Below are positions 35,029-44,552 of a stretch of DNA of 64,000 nucleotides, piece after piece (within the stretch, counting starts at the first letter, position 1; the number at the start of each line of letters is the position of its first letter). The position numbers were made by a program, and so were the translations under genes. The DNA is taken from contig JAGVMG010000059.1 in NCBI GenBank assembly GCA_020053915.1, forward strand, positions 1-64,000, read 5' to 3'. The notes beneath the pieces are model-generated. The model did no database searches and was not told where the DNA came from. It saw nothing but the letters and a program-made list of their open reading frames with translations. This DNA is from Parachlamydiales bacterium. Lineage in GTDB: Bacteria; Chlamydiota; Chlamydiia; Chlamydiales; Rhabdochlamydiaceae.

Positions 35029-35793
35029 ATGGCAGCATCAACAACACCTACTTCAACAGAGCCACGAGGCAAGACGCATGAGCTTACACAAGATGTTCCA
35101 GGCGGCAAGAAAAAAAAGAGAGGTATAGGAAGGACATTTAGAAAATTCTTATCACTTTCAAAAAGTGATAAGAAGCCAGGTTCGCCAAGTCAGACTGAAC
35201 AAAGCAGCACGTCCTCAACCCAACTAGACGAGAGTCTAGATCCACAACCTTTTCCAGTAGCGTCTGACCAAATTCCAACACTTAGCGACCTATCTCAAGT
35301 GAACATTCCGGTGGACACCGCTAAGAAATTGGTAATTTTTGTGAAACTATTATCCACATACACGAGGGTTCTCCATGAAATGGCAATCACGACCGATGAA
35401 ACTCCAGCATCACCGCGCTTTCCATTTTCACCAAGGGTCTATCTCAACGACGTTATCAAGAATAGCGATCTGAAATTAGAAGATAACATTCGAACCTTAA
35501 TTGCGAGTAAAGGAGTCCTTCACCTGCCTCAATGGATGATCAGCGTGCAGCAACGCTCTGATCTTATGAATGAAGTTAGCCAATACGATGAAAACAGTTT
35601 GGCTATTCGCGAGTTCAGCGTGTTGGATTGTATCTACAAAAACTTTACTTCGGAAGAGCAAGCAAAAATTGAGAGCTTCGATTTTTTTTCACTTCCAATG
35701 AAAGATGCAAGTGAAAGCGACGAAAGTGGAAGTACCGATTCTCAGGAAGACTTTTCTTCAATTGATGGGGAGTCCAGTTCTCAATCTGAGTAA
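35029..35793 (+). CDS. Hypothetical Ser/Lys-rich protein, effector-like
   Basis: 254 residues. The first 85 are low-complexity: Thr/Ser stretch, a basic patch KKKKRGIGRTFRKFLSLSK, then Ser/Gln-rich sequence. Residues about 90-205 look like a folded helical domain (DTAKKLVIFVKLLSTYTRVL, REFSVLDCIYKNF). The last 30 residues are acidic and serine-rich (SESDESGSTDSQ). No family recognised and no signal peptide. The ATG has GGGAGG at 7 bases. Style and composition match the other effector-like genes in this window; the basic patch could bind membranes or nucleic acid. It ends in a good terminator. Confidence 0.85.
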   Translation: MAASTTPTSTEPRGKTHELTQDVPGGKKKKRGIGRTFRKFLSLSKSDKKPGSPSQTEQSSTSSTQLDESLDPQPFPVASDQIPTLSDLSQVNIPVDTAKKLVIFVKLLSTYTRVLHEMAITTDETPASPRFPFSPRVYLNDVIKNSDLKLEDNIRTLIASKGVLHLPQWMISVQQRSDLMNEVSQYDENSLAIREFSVLDCIYKNFTSEEQAKIESFDFFSLPMKDASESDESGSTDSQEDFSSIDGESSSQSE

Positions 35794-35814
35794 TCAGCAC
35801 CAATTCTTTAGACA

Positions 35815-35849
35815 AAAAAAACCCGCCTTTTCTTAAGACGGGTTTTTTC
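35815..35849. terminator. Bidirectional terminator between 35029-35793 and the porin gene
   Basis: An A tract plus CCCG / CGGG stem with an inner CTT/AAG pair and one mismatch, followed by TTTTTT. Flanking A and T runs make it functional in both directions between the converging genes. Confidence 0.8.
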
Positions 35850-35870
35850 TTTTCGCAAAAATCAATTCTT

Positions 35871-37139
35871 TTAGAAACCGTAGATAAACTCGACCTCGTA
35901 TTGCTTGAATCTACGGAAAGGCCCAATGTTGTCATCTAATGTGACAGCCTGCTGCCAGCTTTGCTGCATGTTGAGCTGATTGGTCAGAAGATAGTCGAGC
36001 GTCATCTGGAAACCGCGGTAATTGACATTACCGCCTGCTGTCTGACGCGTATTTGGGCTACCCTTTCCATCGCTGTCAGTCAAGTAAAAGCCTGTGTTTG
36101 GAGCGTTTCCTAAGCCAATCCCTTGGACGTCGAAATCAGGAACGCATTGCGCTGCGAGAACTTGATAGTTGATATCAAAAGCCCAATCGCCTTGCTTCTT
36201 CAATTCTCCGATAGAAACACCGACATAGCTGCCCCAGTTCGCGCGCTTATGGCCAGTGATGTCAACCTTACGCGCTCTGTGGTTCCAGAGACCGGCCAAA
36301 TAAAACTGAATGATCTTTTGGAATTTCTCTGGATACCATTTATAACCGAGGATGAACTGAGAAACAATGAAATCAAAACGGTGCTGTCTCACCGTATTGT
36401 CAAAATGCTTGGTATCCCAATCGACGAGGGAATATTTCATGTACAGTCCTGTTCCACCGACATTGTAAATGCCCGTTTCTCCTAGATAACCATACTGATC
36501 CGCATTCTCATTGATGATAAATGCCCCTGCATGTAGGAAATAGTCCCCGATCGCATCAAAGCTTTGATCGTACTTAAACCAGACGCCATCGTAAAAGCTG
36601 TTAAATTCGATTTTGGAATCGGCCATCGTTGACATTCTGCGGCGTCCTGCTTCGATGTCAAAGTTAAATGTATCTGCATCAATAGCGCGTACGCCCCAAT
36701 AGGCACGTTCTAATTTAATATTGCTTAAACTTCCGCTAAAGACCCCGGCGTTGTTATCGAATTCAAGCTTGATCGATCCCCAAGAGCGATCGGTACGGTA
36801 GTCAAACATCAAGTTGACTTCGATGTCATAGGCATTATTGGGGATGTGATCTCCTTTTCGATCGCGTGCTGCACCGCGCGGGCCACGCTGCTGAATCCCA
36901 TTGATTGTTTCACTCGTCGACTGGAACTCTGTACGCACCTCACCGCTAATCGCAAGAGCGCCACCGAGCTCTCGGACTGTCACCTGTCGCTTGGTGTTAA
37001 TCCATTCGCGCAATGCATTAATATCTTTTTGCTCGATATCATCAGAGCGGTCGATCGTCGTCGCGTTTATAGATGTCGCTGTGAAACAAAGTGTCGCGCA
37101 CAGATAGAAAAAGCGACGCAGTGAAGTGTGAGTGGCCAT
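35871..37139 (-). CDS. Outer-membrane beta-barrel porin-like protein
   Basis: 422 residues with a signal peptide (FFYLCATLCFTATSINA, cleavage near residue 26), a short helical segment (QKDINALREWINTK) and then alternating amphipathic strands ending in the terminal aromatic signature YEVEFIYGF, as required for BAM-dependent insertion. Strand-like segments such as AYDIEVNLMFDYRTDRSWGSIKLEF are typical of environmental chlamydial porins that supplement MOMP. It may take up nutrients; specificity unknown. It is preceded by about 190 bp and then another outer-membrane gene on the same strand. Confidence 0.88.
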   Translation of the reverse strand: MATHTSLRRFFYLCATLCFTATSINATTIDRSDDIEQKDINALREWINTKRQVTVRELGGALAISGEVRTEFQSTSETINGIQQRGPRGAARDRKGDHIPNNAYDIEVNLMFDYRTDRSWGSIKLEFDNNAGVFSGSLSNIKLERAYWGVRAIDADTFNFDIEAGRRRMSTMADSKIEFNSFYDGVWFKYDQSFDAIGDYFLHAGAFIINENADQYGYLGETGIYNVGGTGLYMKYSLVDWDTKHFDNTVRQHRFDFIVSQFILGYKWYPEKFQKIIQFYLAGLWNHRARKVDITGHKRANWGSYVGVSIGELKKQGDWAFDINYQVLAAQCVPDFDVQGIGLGNAPNTGFYLTDSDGKGSPNTRQTAGGNVNYRGFQMTLDYLLTNQLNMQQSWQQAVTLDDNIGPFRRFKQYEVEFIYGF

Positions 37140-37331
37140 AGGATAATCCCCTTTTTTCCTATCCTGTGCTTAGGTTTGATCCTCGCACAGTATTATCAAA
37201 TCTACAAGATGTAATTATAAATCAATTCAGTCTGTTATAATGAGATCCTGCATTAAAAGCAAATGAAAAGAAGGGAGCGCGCGCGGGACGTTTTAGAAAC
37301 TGCCGACGAACCTGAGTTCGTAGACACTCTC

Positions 37332-38126
37332 TTAGAAACGGAAGTCGCTGCTGACCGTGACTGCAGTCTCATCGAGAAAACGCGCCTCGGCATTGAGATC
37401 GAACCCTTTTTTAAGACAGAGCCCGAGTCCAATAAAAAGTCCCATGGGGTACTTGTTTTCCAAGGTAAAATGCTTGTGAGGATAGATCGCTTGGATAGCA
37501 TTCAAATGGTAAAATTTAGAGCGGACGTTCGAATATTTTACACCCGCATAAGGACAGAACAATGTTGAACGATAAGAGACGCCAGCTCCCACTTGCCACT
37601 CCCGGTAGTGAAACCCCGCCCCGCTTCCGTGAACAGTGCTTGCATTGACGCGCAAATGATCCACTTCTGGAGAATAACAAAAATACTTCGCATCCACACC
37701 AAGCTGGATATCCCCCCAATACGCCAAGATGACTCGACCGCCAATGCTCCATGCCCATTGATCATTCGTTTTAAACTTTACAGTTGTTCCGGGACGGGGA
37801 CGTTGATGAAAATCGGAGGAGAGAGCTCCCAGGGTGCTATAAAGCTCGACGCGGTCTGCAACGCCAATGGTCACGACCCCAAAATTCCCGAGGAGTTCTG
37901 AAGTGGGCACTTTGCGATGCACATGATCAGGATGGCCTTTAATCTGCAGTTTGCGGTTGAATACATCATCCCACTCATATCCCGCTTTCAGACTAAAGCA
38001 AGAGTTTTTCCCTATAAAAAAACCGCATTCCGGCATCATTGGAAACGCTGGATTCCCATTGTATAAAGCATCGCTTGCTACCCACGGCAAAAAAAATCCT
38101 AGCAATAACCATCTAAAGCAGCGCAT
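37332..38126 (-). CDS. Short MOMP-family outer membrane protein
   Basis: 264 residues from the ATG at 38126, chosen for GGATGGAG upstream and because it opens directly into a signal peptide (CFRWLLLGFFLPWVASDA). The mature protein begins LYNGNPAFPMMPECG, recalling the GNPAEP start of chlamydial MOMP, and ends in the MOMP-like DETAVTVSSDFRF. Several cysteines (C43-area, late CLCLKKG) would allow disulphide cross-linking. It is shorter than classical MOMP (about 390), like the expanded MOMP-like families in environmental chlamydiae. A porin or structural role in the outer membrane is likely. Confidence 0.85.
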   Translation of the reverse strand: MRCFRWLLLGFFLPWVASDALYNGNPAFPMMPECGFFIGKNSCFSLKAGYEWDDVFNRKLQIKGHPDHVHRKVPTSELLGNFGVVTIGVADRVELYSTLGALSSDFHQRPRPGTTVKFKTNDQWAWSIGGRVILAYWGDIQLGVDAKYFCYSPEVDHLRVNASTVHGSGAGFHYREWQVGAGVSYRSTLFCPYAGVKYSNVRSKFYHLNAIQAIYPHKHFTLENKYPMGLFIGLGLCLKKGFDLNAEARFLDETAVTVSSDFRF

Positions 38127-38191
38127 CGCGTAACTCCATCCTCTGATGAGCCACATATACCAAGATCGACACGCATTTTCTATTTATTTTT

Positions 38192-41020
38192 TTACAACTG
38201 AGTCCATTCCGAAGGTTTGGTGAACACGACCCACGGGCTTTTTTCTGACCCATCGAGCCAATGCCTCCATGCGCTCATGGGAGACCCTCGAGAAGCAGTC
38301 TTATCAAGCCTCCATAACTCAAGACGGGAAGTGCCCGGATTGACGACAAATCCAAAAAGATACGTACTCCAGTTGGAATCCGCAAAAAGGAGGGGAGTGG
38401 GAGGCGCTAACCCGATATACCGCGCGTGATTTGCCACCACTTGATGCAAATCAAACGAAAGGGTCAGCTGAGGATACGCTCTAAGGTAGAGTCCTTTTGC
38501 GGCCTCTTTGACTGCTTTCGCGCGCATGTAGGGCTCTGGCGCATCCGGAAAAGTGTGCAAAGCCCTCTCTAGGTTGTCATCCATTCGATCGGAAAATAAC
38601 CTGCGGAGGTAAATTTTAAACTCTTTTCCTGAGACGATGGGAAGACTCTCATAAAGAAAAGAGTCAATCTCATCCGCCCATTTCCTGGAATCTTCGGACA
38701 GAAGGGAGAGGACGGCATGGCGAAAGGTGTGAATAGGCATCGCAGAATCCTGAGGCGTAAAGCCTCGCTGCACTTGATGGGAGAGAAGAGGAGGAAGCTG
38801 GCGAGAAAATTCATCGAGTAAAAATTGTTGCTCCCCCCTATTCAATGCGCAATGTTCATAAAATTGATGGGTGGGCAAAAACACTTGATCGCGCACCCAT
38901 GTATATGTAAATCCTTCCTCTTGCCACCCTTGCCGAAATTCTTTCATCCCTGGATAGAGCGTAAACGCATGCGTGGGAGAGGTGATCAACATGCCGCGAC
39001 GAACATTCTGAATGAGAGGATCGGCTTCGATAGGGGGGAGCTGCTTTAACGTGTCTAAGAGAAAAATTAAAAGCTCGCTTTCATTTTCCACCCATTTTCC
39101 CTCTGCAGAAAATTCTTTCGCGCGACGACAATAGGTCTTGAACAACGTAGTGAGCGTGCCTCCAGAGAGATAACCCCAAGGTTTGGCCTCTCCTTCGGTT
39201 TTCGCTTGAACAGGCAGCTTGTGATGGGCTTCTTTCACTCTTTCACATGCTGATTCTAAAAAGGAGGCGCTGCGCAAATGGAGAATGATCTCTGAAGTGA
39301 GTCGAAAGATCTCCTGCTCTCCGCCTTCCCAGCCGCACAACGCGGCGATTTCCCGTTCTGTTGAATTGAAAAAATCGATCAGAGCGTCAATATACTGTTC
39401 GCTATCGTAGATGAGAGTCCATAGATAGGGATCAGATCTTCCGTGTTTATAGACGAGTCGGAACCCCGCGGGGCTATCTTCATAAACTTCCCCTTTAAAT
39501 TCTTGCATGCTGGCATCATAGATCTCTTGAAAATAGAGAGGGAAACGCTCTGTGTAATGCTGGATGAGAAACGTGGGGAGATTCGAATAGCGAGAGCCTT
39601 CGCTATAGATCTGATCGCGCATGTCTTGTACAGCGCGCATGTGATACCCACGGCTCCGGTATTCCGCTTGCAGCCTTCGGATTTGCGCTTCTGAGGAAGC
39701 TTGTTTCAACAAAATTTCTGTCGCCCGCAGCTGATCAAAAGCCAGTTCATATTCTTGTTGATATTCTTGGATCTTTTGGTTGGCAGACTTAATTTTTTCA
39801 TCGATTTGTTGGTAAATGACAGCGCCAATCCCGCCTTTAGCATCGGGATTCAATCCTAAACTTGTATAGAGGTTCCACTGAGCAAACTCGAGTTTAACCT
39901 CTGAAAACGACGCTAATGTATACTCCCAGGCGCGCAAAAGCGCATTGTCGCACATGCCTTGAAAAGCCGCACAGGCCAGCTTTTCTTTTTTTCGAAAACG
40001 ATATGCTAATTCCAGCTTTTTTGAAGCCCCGGGATCGGCCATGAGAGATGAGCTCTGCAGCCGTTTGACATGCGAGCGCTCGAGCAACTCCGCTTGACGC
40101 AGTGATTCTTCCGTCATTTGAAACTGGCTGAGGAGGATCTCATGAATAAACCCGCCGACTGTGATAGATTGCTTGAGATGCGGCTGCAAAAGGCGGGCCA
40201 ACACATCCACTTTGTGCTTCCAGGCATCTTGGTCAGTAATGAGACCTATCGCGGTGCTCGCAGCAATGAGTCCAGGTGAAAATTGCGCCTGCATACCAGC
40301 GATCTCTTTGTGTAAATCCGCTCCACCCATGGTTGGGCTTAAGGGAACCGCGTACTCTACCCCGCCAAAAGTTCTTTTCAGCTGTCCCGTAAATAAAAGC
40401 TGCTTTAAGTCGCTTAAAAACATTTCAAGCTGCTCTCTTTGGATCAAAATCGCAGGCGCTGTCGCAAAACAAGAGCCAAGAGATTGCCTTAAGGGGTGAA
40501 GACAAGACGTAAGAACAGCTCTTCGAATGTGGACATCGGAAATGGACTGTTCTGGGCTTACATTCCCCAATGTTTGACGAACGAGATCTTCCGCCCAAAG
40601 GTGACATAAGGGAGCACTAAATCCCAGAATCTCCTTTTGAATCTCCGTTTGCGTTAATTGACGTAAAACGCCTAAGACATGCTCCGTCTGCCAGGCATCG
40701 CTTAAACCCTCCGCATAGACAATCCAACCTCCTGTTTCCAAAAGAGGGATCAGTGAGAGCAGCTTCAGTTCATCCCACTGCCCGTCGTCATCGATGAGCG
40801 CGTGGGCCAATATCCGCGCGCGTCTTAAACAACGAAAGTGGAAGCTCTCCTGAAGACCGGACAGATCAAAAAAAAGAGAATAGAAGGCTTCTTCCTTGAG
40901 GTCAAAAAATTGATATACCCCCTGCGGAGGATGCGCGAGCGCGAGCGCATCGCAGAGATTCTGCAAAAAAAGGGGATCGGTACAGGGAAGATCTGACCCT
41001 GGACTTGATTCTGAGTCCAT
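38192..41020 (-). CDS. Large hypothetical protein with possible papain-like triad
   Basis: 942 residues with no signal peptide and no assigned family. Three short regions look like papain-fold peptidases in the correct order: LRQSLGSCFATAPAI with Q179 and C184 (compare QxxxGSCWAF), VVANHARYIG with H865, and FADSNW with N883 followed by Trp (compare NSW). About 680 residues separate Cys and His, including a coiled coil near 410-470 (IDEKIKSANQKIQEYQQEY). If real, the cysteine protease domain wraps around a long insert. It is divergent from thrS. The peptidase reading is inference; a purely structural or regulatory protein is possible. Confidence 0.85.
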   Translation of the reverse strand: MDSESSPGSDLPCTDPLFLQNLCDALALAHPPQGVYQFFDLKEEAFYSLFFDLSGLQESFHFRCLRRARILAHALIDDDGQWDELKLLSLIPLLETGGWIVYAEGLSDAWQTEHVLGVLRQLTQTEIQKEILGFSAPLCHLWAEDLVRQTLGNVSPEQSISDVHIRRAVLTSCLHPLRQSLGSCFATAPAILIQREQLEMFLSDLKQLLFTGQLKRTFGGVEYAVPLSPTMGGADLHKEIAGMQAQFSPGLIAASTAIGLITDQDAWKHKVDVLARLLQPHLKQSITVGGFIHEILLSQFQMTEESLRQAELLERSHVKRLQSSSLMADPGASKKLELAYRFRKKEKLACAAFQGMCDNALLRAWEYTLASFSEVKLEFAQWNLYTSLGLNPDAKGGIGAVIYQQIDEKIKSANQKIQEYQQEYELAFDQLRATEILLKQASSEAQIRRLQAEYRSRGYHMRAVQDMRDQIYSEGSRYSNLPTFLIQHYTERFPLYFQEIYDASMQEFKGEVYEDSPAGFRLVYKHGRSDPYLWTLIYDSEQYIDALIDFFNSTEREIAALCGWEGGEQEIFRLTSEIILHLRSASFLESACERVKEAHHKLPVQAKTEGEAKPWGYLSGGTLTTLFKTYCRRAKEFSAEGKWVENESELLIFLLDTLKQLPPIEADPLIQNVRRGMLITSPTHAFTLYPGMKEFRQGWQEEGFTYTWVRDQVFLPTHQFYEHCALNRGEQQFLLDEFSRQLPPLLSHQVQRGFTPQDSAMPIHTFRHAVLSLLSEDSRKWADEIDSFLYESLPIVSGKEFKIYLRRLFSDRMDDNLERALHTFPDAPEPYMRAKAVKEAAKGLYLRAYPQLTLSFDLHQVVANHARYIGLAPPTPLLFADSNWSTYLFGFVVNPGTSRLELWRLDKTASRGSPMSAWRHWLDGSEKSPWVVFTKPSEWTQL

Positions 41021-41105
41021 CAGTGATGACCAAAATTAGTTTTTAGTCTTTCTATTTTGTCCCTTAGTGATTTAGAATCAACAAAAAAAACATCAAGGAA
41101 ATCCA

Positions 41106-43052
41106 ATGTTAATACGCACTAACAATCAAAAAGACATTGAACTACCCGAGGGAAGTTCAGGCAAGGACCTCGCCGAAAAGCTCAATCTGCGCGGCCCCAA
41201 CCAATCGCTCGCCGTAAAAATTAATGGAACACTTCGCGATCTCTCCTCACCGCTCCACGATAAAGATGAGGCGATCTTAATCCATTTCGAAGACCCGGAA
41301 GGGCAAGAGGTCTTTTGGCACACTTCAGCGCACGTGCTCGCACAAGCCGTTCTGCGTCTTTTTCCCAATGCAAAACCGACGATTGGTCCTCCCATTGAAA
41401 ATGGATTTTACTATGACTTTGCGGATCTTCTGATCTCCGATGCCGATTTTGAAAAGATCGAAAAGGAAGTCGAAAAAATCGTCTCTGAAAATTACACCAC
41501 AACACGCTCTGTCTTTAAAAACAAACAAGAAGCTTTAGAGCGTTTTCAAGACAATCCTTACAAGTGCGAGTTGATTTCCAGTTTTGACGAGGGAGAGATC
41601 AGCGGCTATACTCAAGGGGAATTTTTCGATCTCTGCAGAGGCCCTCACCTTCCTAATCTCGGAAAAATCAAAGCGTTTAAAGTGCTTAAAACCTCTGGAG
41701 CCTATTGGAAAGGGGATTCAAAAAGAGAAATGCTTACACGCATTTATGCGATCACCTATCCCGATCGAAAAGCGCTCAAAGAATATCTCACTCTTTTAGA
41801 AGAAGCTAAAAAACGGGACCACAAAATCCTAGGTCCCAAACTCGACCTCTTCTCTCTAAAAGAAGAAGGACCCGGCATGCCCTTCATCCACCCTAAAGGG
41901 ATGATCGTCTGGAACCGCTTGATCGATTTTTGGCGCCAGATGCACGTGCGTGCAGGGTATCTCGAAATTAAAACCCCTCAACTGATGAGCCAAGATCTCT
42001 GGGAAACATCAGGACATTGGTTCCATTACCGAGAAAACATGTACGCCTTCAGCATTGAAGAGCGGCATTTTGCCATCAAGCCGATGAACTGCCCGGGATG
42101 TATGCTGTACTATAAATCTCACACGCATAGCTACCGCGAGCTCCCTTTACGCGTGGCAGAACTCGGCCACGTCCATCGCCATGAAGCTTCCGGCGCGCTC
42201 AGCGGTTTATTCCGCGTCCGCAGCTTCCACCAAGATGATGCCCATCTTTTCATGAAGCCCTCCGATATCAAACAAGAGATCTTAAACGTTCTAGCGCTTG
42301 TCGAAGAAACTTATTCCGCCTTCGGACTTCCCTACCGTTTGGAACTTTCCACACGCCCTGAAAAGAGCATCGGGACAGATCAGGATTGGGAAATTGCAAC
42401 GGCAGGTCTTAAAGACGCTCTCGATGCGTGGGGACAACCCTACCGGATCAACGAAGGTGACGGCGCGTTCTATGGGCCTAAAATTGATATCCACATCCGC
42501 GACGCTTTAGGGAGATCTTGGCAGTGCGGAACGGTCCAACTCGACATGGCTCTTCCCGAAAAATTCGAACTCGAATATATGGATAGCGACGGACATGCAA
42601 AACGACCTGTCATGGTTCACCGAGCGCTGTTTGGATCAGTGGAGAGGTTTTTAGGGATTCTCATCGAGAACTTCGCAGGGAAATTCCCCTTATGGCTCTC
42701 TCCTCTCCAAGTACGGGTGATCACGATCGCTGACCGCCATGCGGATTATGCGCATGAACTAGCTCTTGAGCTTAAAAAAGCGGGCTTCCTTTGCGATGTG
42801 GACGATTCCAACGAATCGGTGAATAAAAAAATTAGAAATGCGCAATTGATGCAGATCAATTACATGCTGACCGTCGGAGACAAAGAAATGGAAAACCGTT
42901 CGATTAACTTGCGCACACGCGACAACGTCGTGCATGGGGAAGTAGAACTGGAAACCTTGATGAATACCCTTAAGAAAGAGATCGCCGAGCGCTCTCTCAC
43001 CTCTTATTTTTCAACTAAGGCTGAGCATGAAGAAAAGAATTGCTGTCAGTAG
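41106..43052 (+). CDS. thrS: Threonyl-tRNA synthetase
   Basis: 648 residues with the full bacterial layout: TGS domain (1-60), editing domain with HTSAHVLAQAV and the C-R-G-P-H motif in FFDLCRGPHLPNLG, the class II core with AIKPMNCPGC, LPLRVAELGHVHRHEASGAL and VHRALFGSVERFLGILIE, and the anticodon-binding C-terminus. AAGGAAATCC precedes the ATG. It charges tRNA-Thr. Its 3' end overlaps parA by 26 bases; the thrS-parA-pGP6D order is a chlamydial hallmark. Confidence 0.98.
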   Translation: MLIRTNNQKDIELPEGSSGKDLAEKLNLRGPNQSLAVKINGTLRDLSSPLHDKDEAILIHFEDPEGQEVFWHTSAHVLAQAVLRLFPNAKPTIGPPIENGFYYDFADLLISDADFEKIEKEVEKIVSENYTTTRSVFKNKQEALERFQDNPYKCELISSFDEGEISGYTQGEFFDLCRGPHLPNLGKIKAFKVLKTSGAYWKGDSKREMLTRIYAITYPDRKALKEYLTLLEEAKKRDHKILGPKLDLFSLKEEGPGMPFIHPKGMIVWNRLIDFWRQMHVRAGYLEIKTPQLMSQDLWETSGHWFHYRENMYAFSIEERHFAIKPMNCPGCMLYYKSHTHSYRELPLRVAELGHVHRHEASGALSGLFRVRSFHQDDAHLFMKPSDIKQEILNVLALVEETYSAFGLPYRLELSTRPEKSIGTDQDWEIATAGLKDALDAWGQPYRINEGDGAFYGPKIDIHIRDALGRSWQCGTVQLDMALPEKFELEYMDSDGHAKRPVMVHRALFGSVERFLGILIENFAGKFPLWLSPLQVRVITIADRHADYAHELALELKKAGFLCDVDDSNESVNKKIRNAQLMQINYMLTVGDKEMENRSINLRTRDNVVHGEVELETLMNTLKKEIAERSLTSYFSTKAEHEEKNCCQ

Positions 43053-43782
43053 TTTCAAAGGAGGAACTGCAAAGACCTCGACCGCGCTGCATTTGGGAGC
43101 TGGGCTTGCGAAATTCCACAAGCAAAAAGTCTTGCTCATCGACCTCGACGCTCAAGCCAACCTGACGACAGGCTTAGGCTACGATCCCGATGCGCAAGAT
43201 AGCATGGCGCCCGTTCTCCAAGGCACGAAAAAAATCGAAGATGTGATCGTTAAAACCTCCGTGAAAAATCTCGATCTCATCCCAGCCGATACCTGGCTAG
43301 AGCGTGTTGAGGTTACAGGAGCTCTCGCGGGAGATCGTTATTCCCATGAGCGTCTCAAGGAGATCTTGCGTCCGCTCAACTACGACACAATTATCCTCGA
43401 CACTCCGCCCTCATTGTGCTGGCTTACCGAATCAGCGCTCATTGCAGCACACAACTCGATTGTCTGCGCAACGCCTGAATTTTACAGCATCAAAGGGCTC
43501 CAGCGCCTCTCCGAATTCATGGAAAGCATCTCTCAGCGCCATCAACTCGAGGTGCTCGGCGTGATCCTCTCTTTTTGGAATCCCAGAGGCAAAAGCAACG
43601 ATGCCTTTTTAGAGGTGATCAACACTGCTTTCCCTGGTAAAATTCTCAATACGAAAGTACGTCGGGATATCCGCGTTTCGGAAGCTTCCGTATTCGGAAA
43701 ACCGATCTTTGAAACGGCTCCTAAAAGTAGAGCTTCAGAAGATTACCTCTCTCTTACCAAAGAACTCATGAAACGGATGTAA
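43027..43782 (+). CDS. parA: ParA/Soj-like ATPase (pGP5-D-like)
   Basis: 251 residues of the ParA/MinD superfamily: deviant Walker A KGGTAKTS (10-17), LLIDLDAQANLT (switch with the signature DxDxQ) and YDTIILDTPPSL (Walker B). It is related to chlamydial plasmid pGP5-D and to the chromosomal ParA-like protein next to thrS in Chlamydia (CT582, from memory). No ParB-like gene or parS site is seen beside it, so its partner may be the pGP6-D-like product. It begins within thrS and is translationally coupled. Role: chromosome or plasmid segregation, or regulation. Confidence 0.93.
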   Translation: MKKRIAVSSFKGGTAKTSTALHLGAGLAKFHKQKVLLIDLDAQANLTTGLGYDPDAQDSMAPVLQGTKKIEDVIVKTSVKNLDLIPADTWLERVEVTGALAGDRYSHERLKEILRPLNYDTIILDTPPSLCWLTESALIAAHNSIVCATPEFYSIKGLQRLSEFMESISQRHQLEVLGVILSFWNPRGKSNDAFLEVINTAFPGKILNTKVRRDIRVSEASVFGKPIFETAPKSRASEDYLSLTKELMKRM

Positions 43783-43796
43783 AACGGCTGTACATT

Positions 43797-44552
43797 ATGT
43801 CAAAGATGAACTCGCTACTCTCGCAACGATTGAAAAGCGCCGGAGAAAAATTCTCCAAGATGACGAATCTCGTGGAAATGTCATCTAACGGAAATCTCTC
43901 CAGTTTTTCCGGGGTCTTCCGCGTCAGCCCGCTTAACGATAACGAAAAGCAATCTTTGCAGCAGATTTTAGATCAATACCGCAACGAAGAGCAGGAGATC
44001 ACAAGCGATTTAAGTGAACTTGCCGCGATCACCGCCGAAGTGAAAGCGATCAACAACCAGGCGATCATCCTCCACGGTGAACGCATCAAAAAAGCGCAAA
44101 GCATCTTGAAACACTACCGTGATGGAGCCTTTAGCGCATGGCTTAATGCCACTTATGGCAATAGGCAAACTCCCTATAACTTTTTGCAGTACTACGAACT
44201 ACACACTTCGCTTCCTCAAGCCCTCACCGCAAAACTCGATGAGATGCCAAGACAAGCCGTCTACAGCTTAGCGAGCCGAGAAGGGGAGCTCGAGCGTAAG
44301 TTCGACATCATCAAAAACTACCAAGGGCAACCCAAACAAGAGCTTTTAAACCTGATTCGAGAAACCTTTCCTTTGTCAGAGTCAGACAAACGCGCTCAAG
44401 ACCTCGCAGAACTTGCCATCAACTCTCTAAGGCGCCTCCTCATTCAGGTCGCCACCCCCTCCTTTAATCCCACTCCCAAGCAAAAGAAAACACTCAATGA
44501 GCTGATCCGCACCCTCAAACAACTCACGAGCCCATCAAGCGAGTCCTCATGA
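43797..44552 (+). CDS. pGP6-D-like protein (chlamydial plasmid-type)
   Basis: 251 residues of the pGP6-D family restricted to Chlamydiae and their plasmids; the function is undefined. Helical throughout, with a recognisable block AWLNATYGNRQTPYNFLQYYELHTSLP and an N-terminal FSGVFRVSPLN. The typical gene order ParA then pGP6-D is kept, 14 bases apart, and the stop overlaps the purB start (ATGA), so the four genes thrS-parA-pGP6D-purB form one unit. Assignment rests on synteny plus family-like features. Confidence 0.88.
   Translation: MSKMNSLLSQRLKSAGEKFSKMTNLVEMSSNGNLSSFSGVFRVSPLNDNEKQSLQQILDQYRNEEQEITSDLSELAAITAEVKAINNQAIILHGERIKKAQSILKHYRDGAFSAWLNATYGNRQTPYNFLQYYELHTSLPQALTAKLDEMPRQAVYSLASREGELERKFDIIKNYQGQPKQELLNLIRETFPLSESDKRAQDLAELAINSLRRLLIQVATPSFNPTPKQKKTLNELIRTLKQLTSPSSESS

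Noticed and set aside
37253-37568. Frames on both strands downstream of and within the MOMP-like gene
   Set aside because: They overlap the 3' end of the MOMP-like gene, lack ribosome sites and have no recognisable features.
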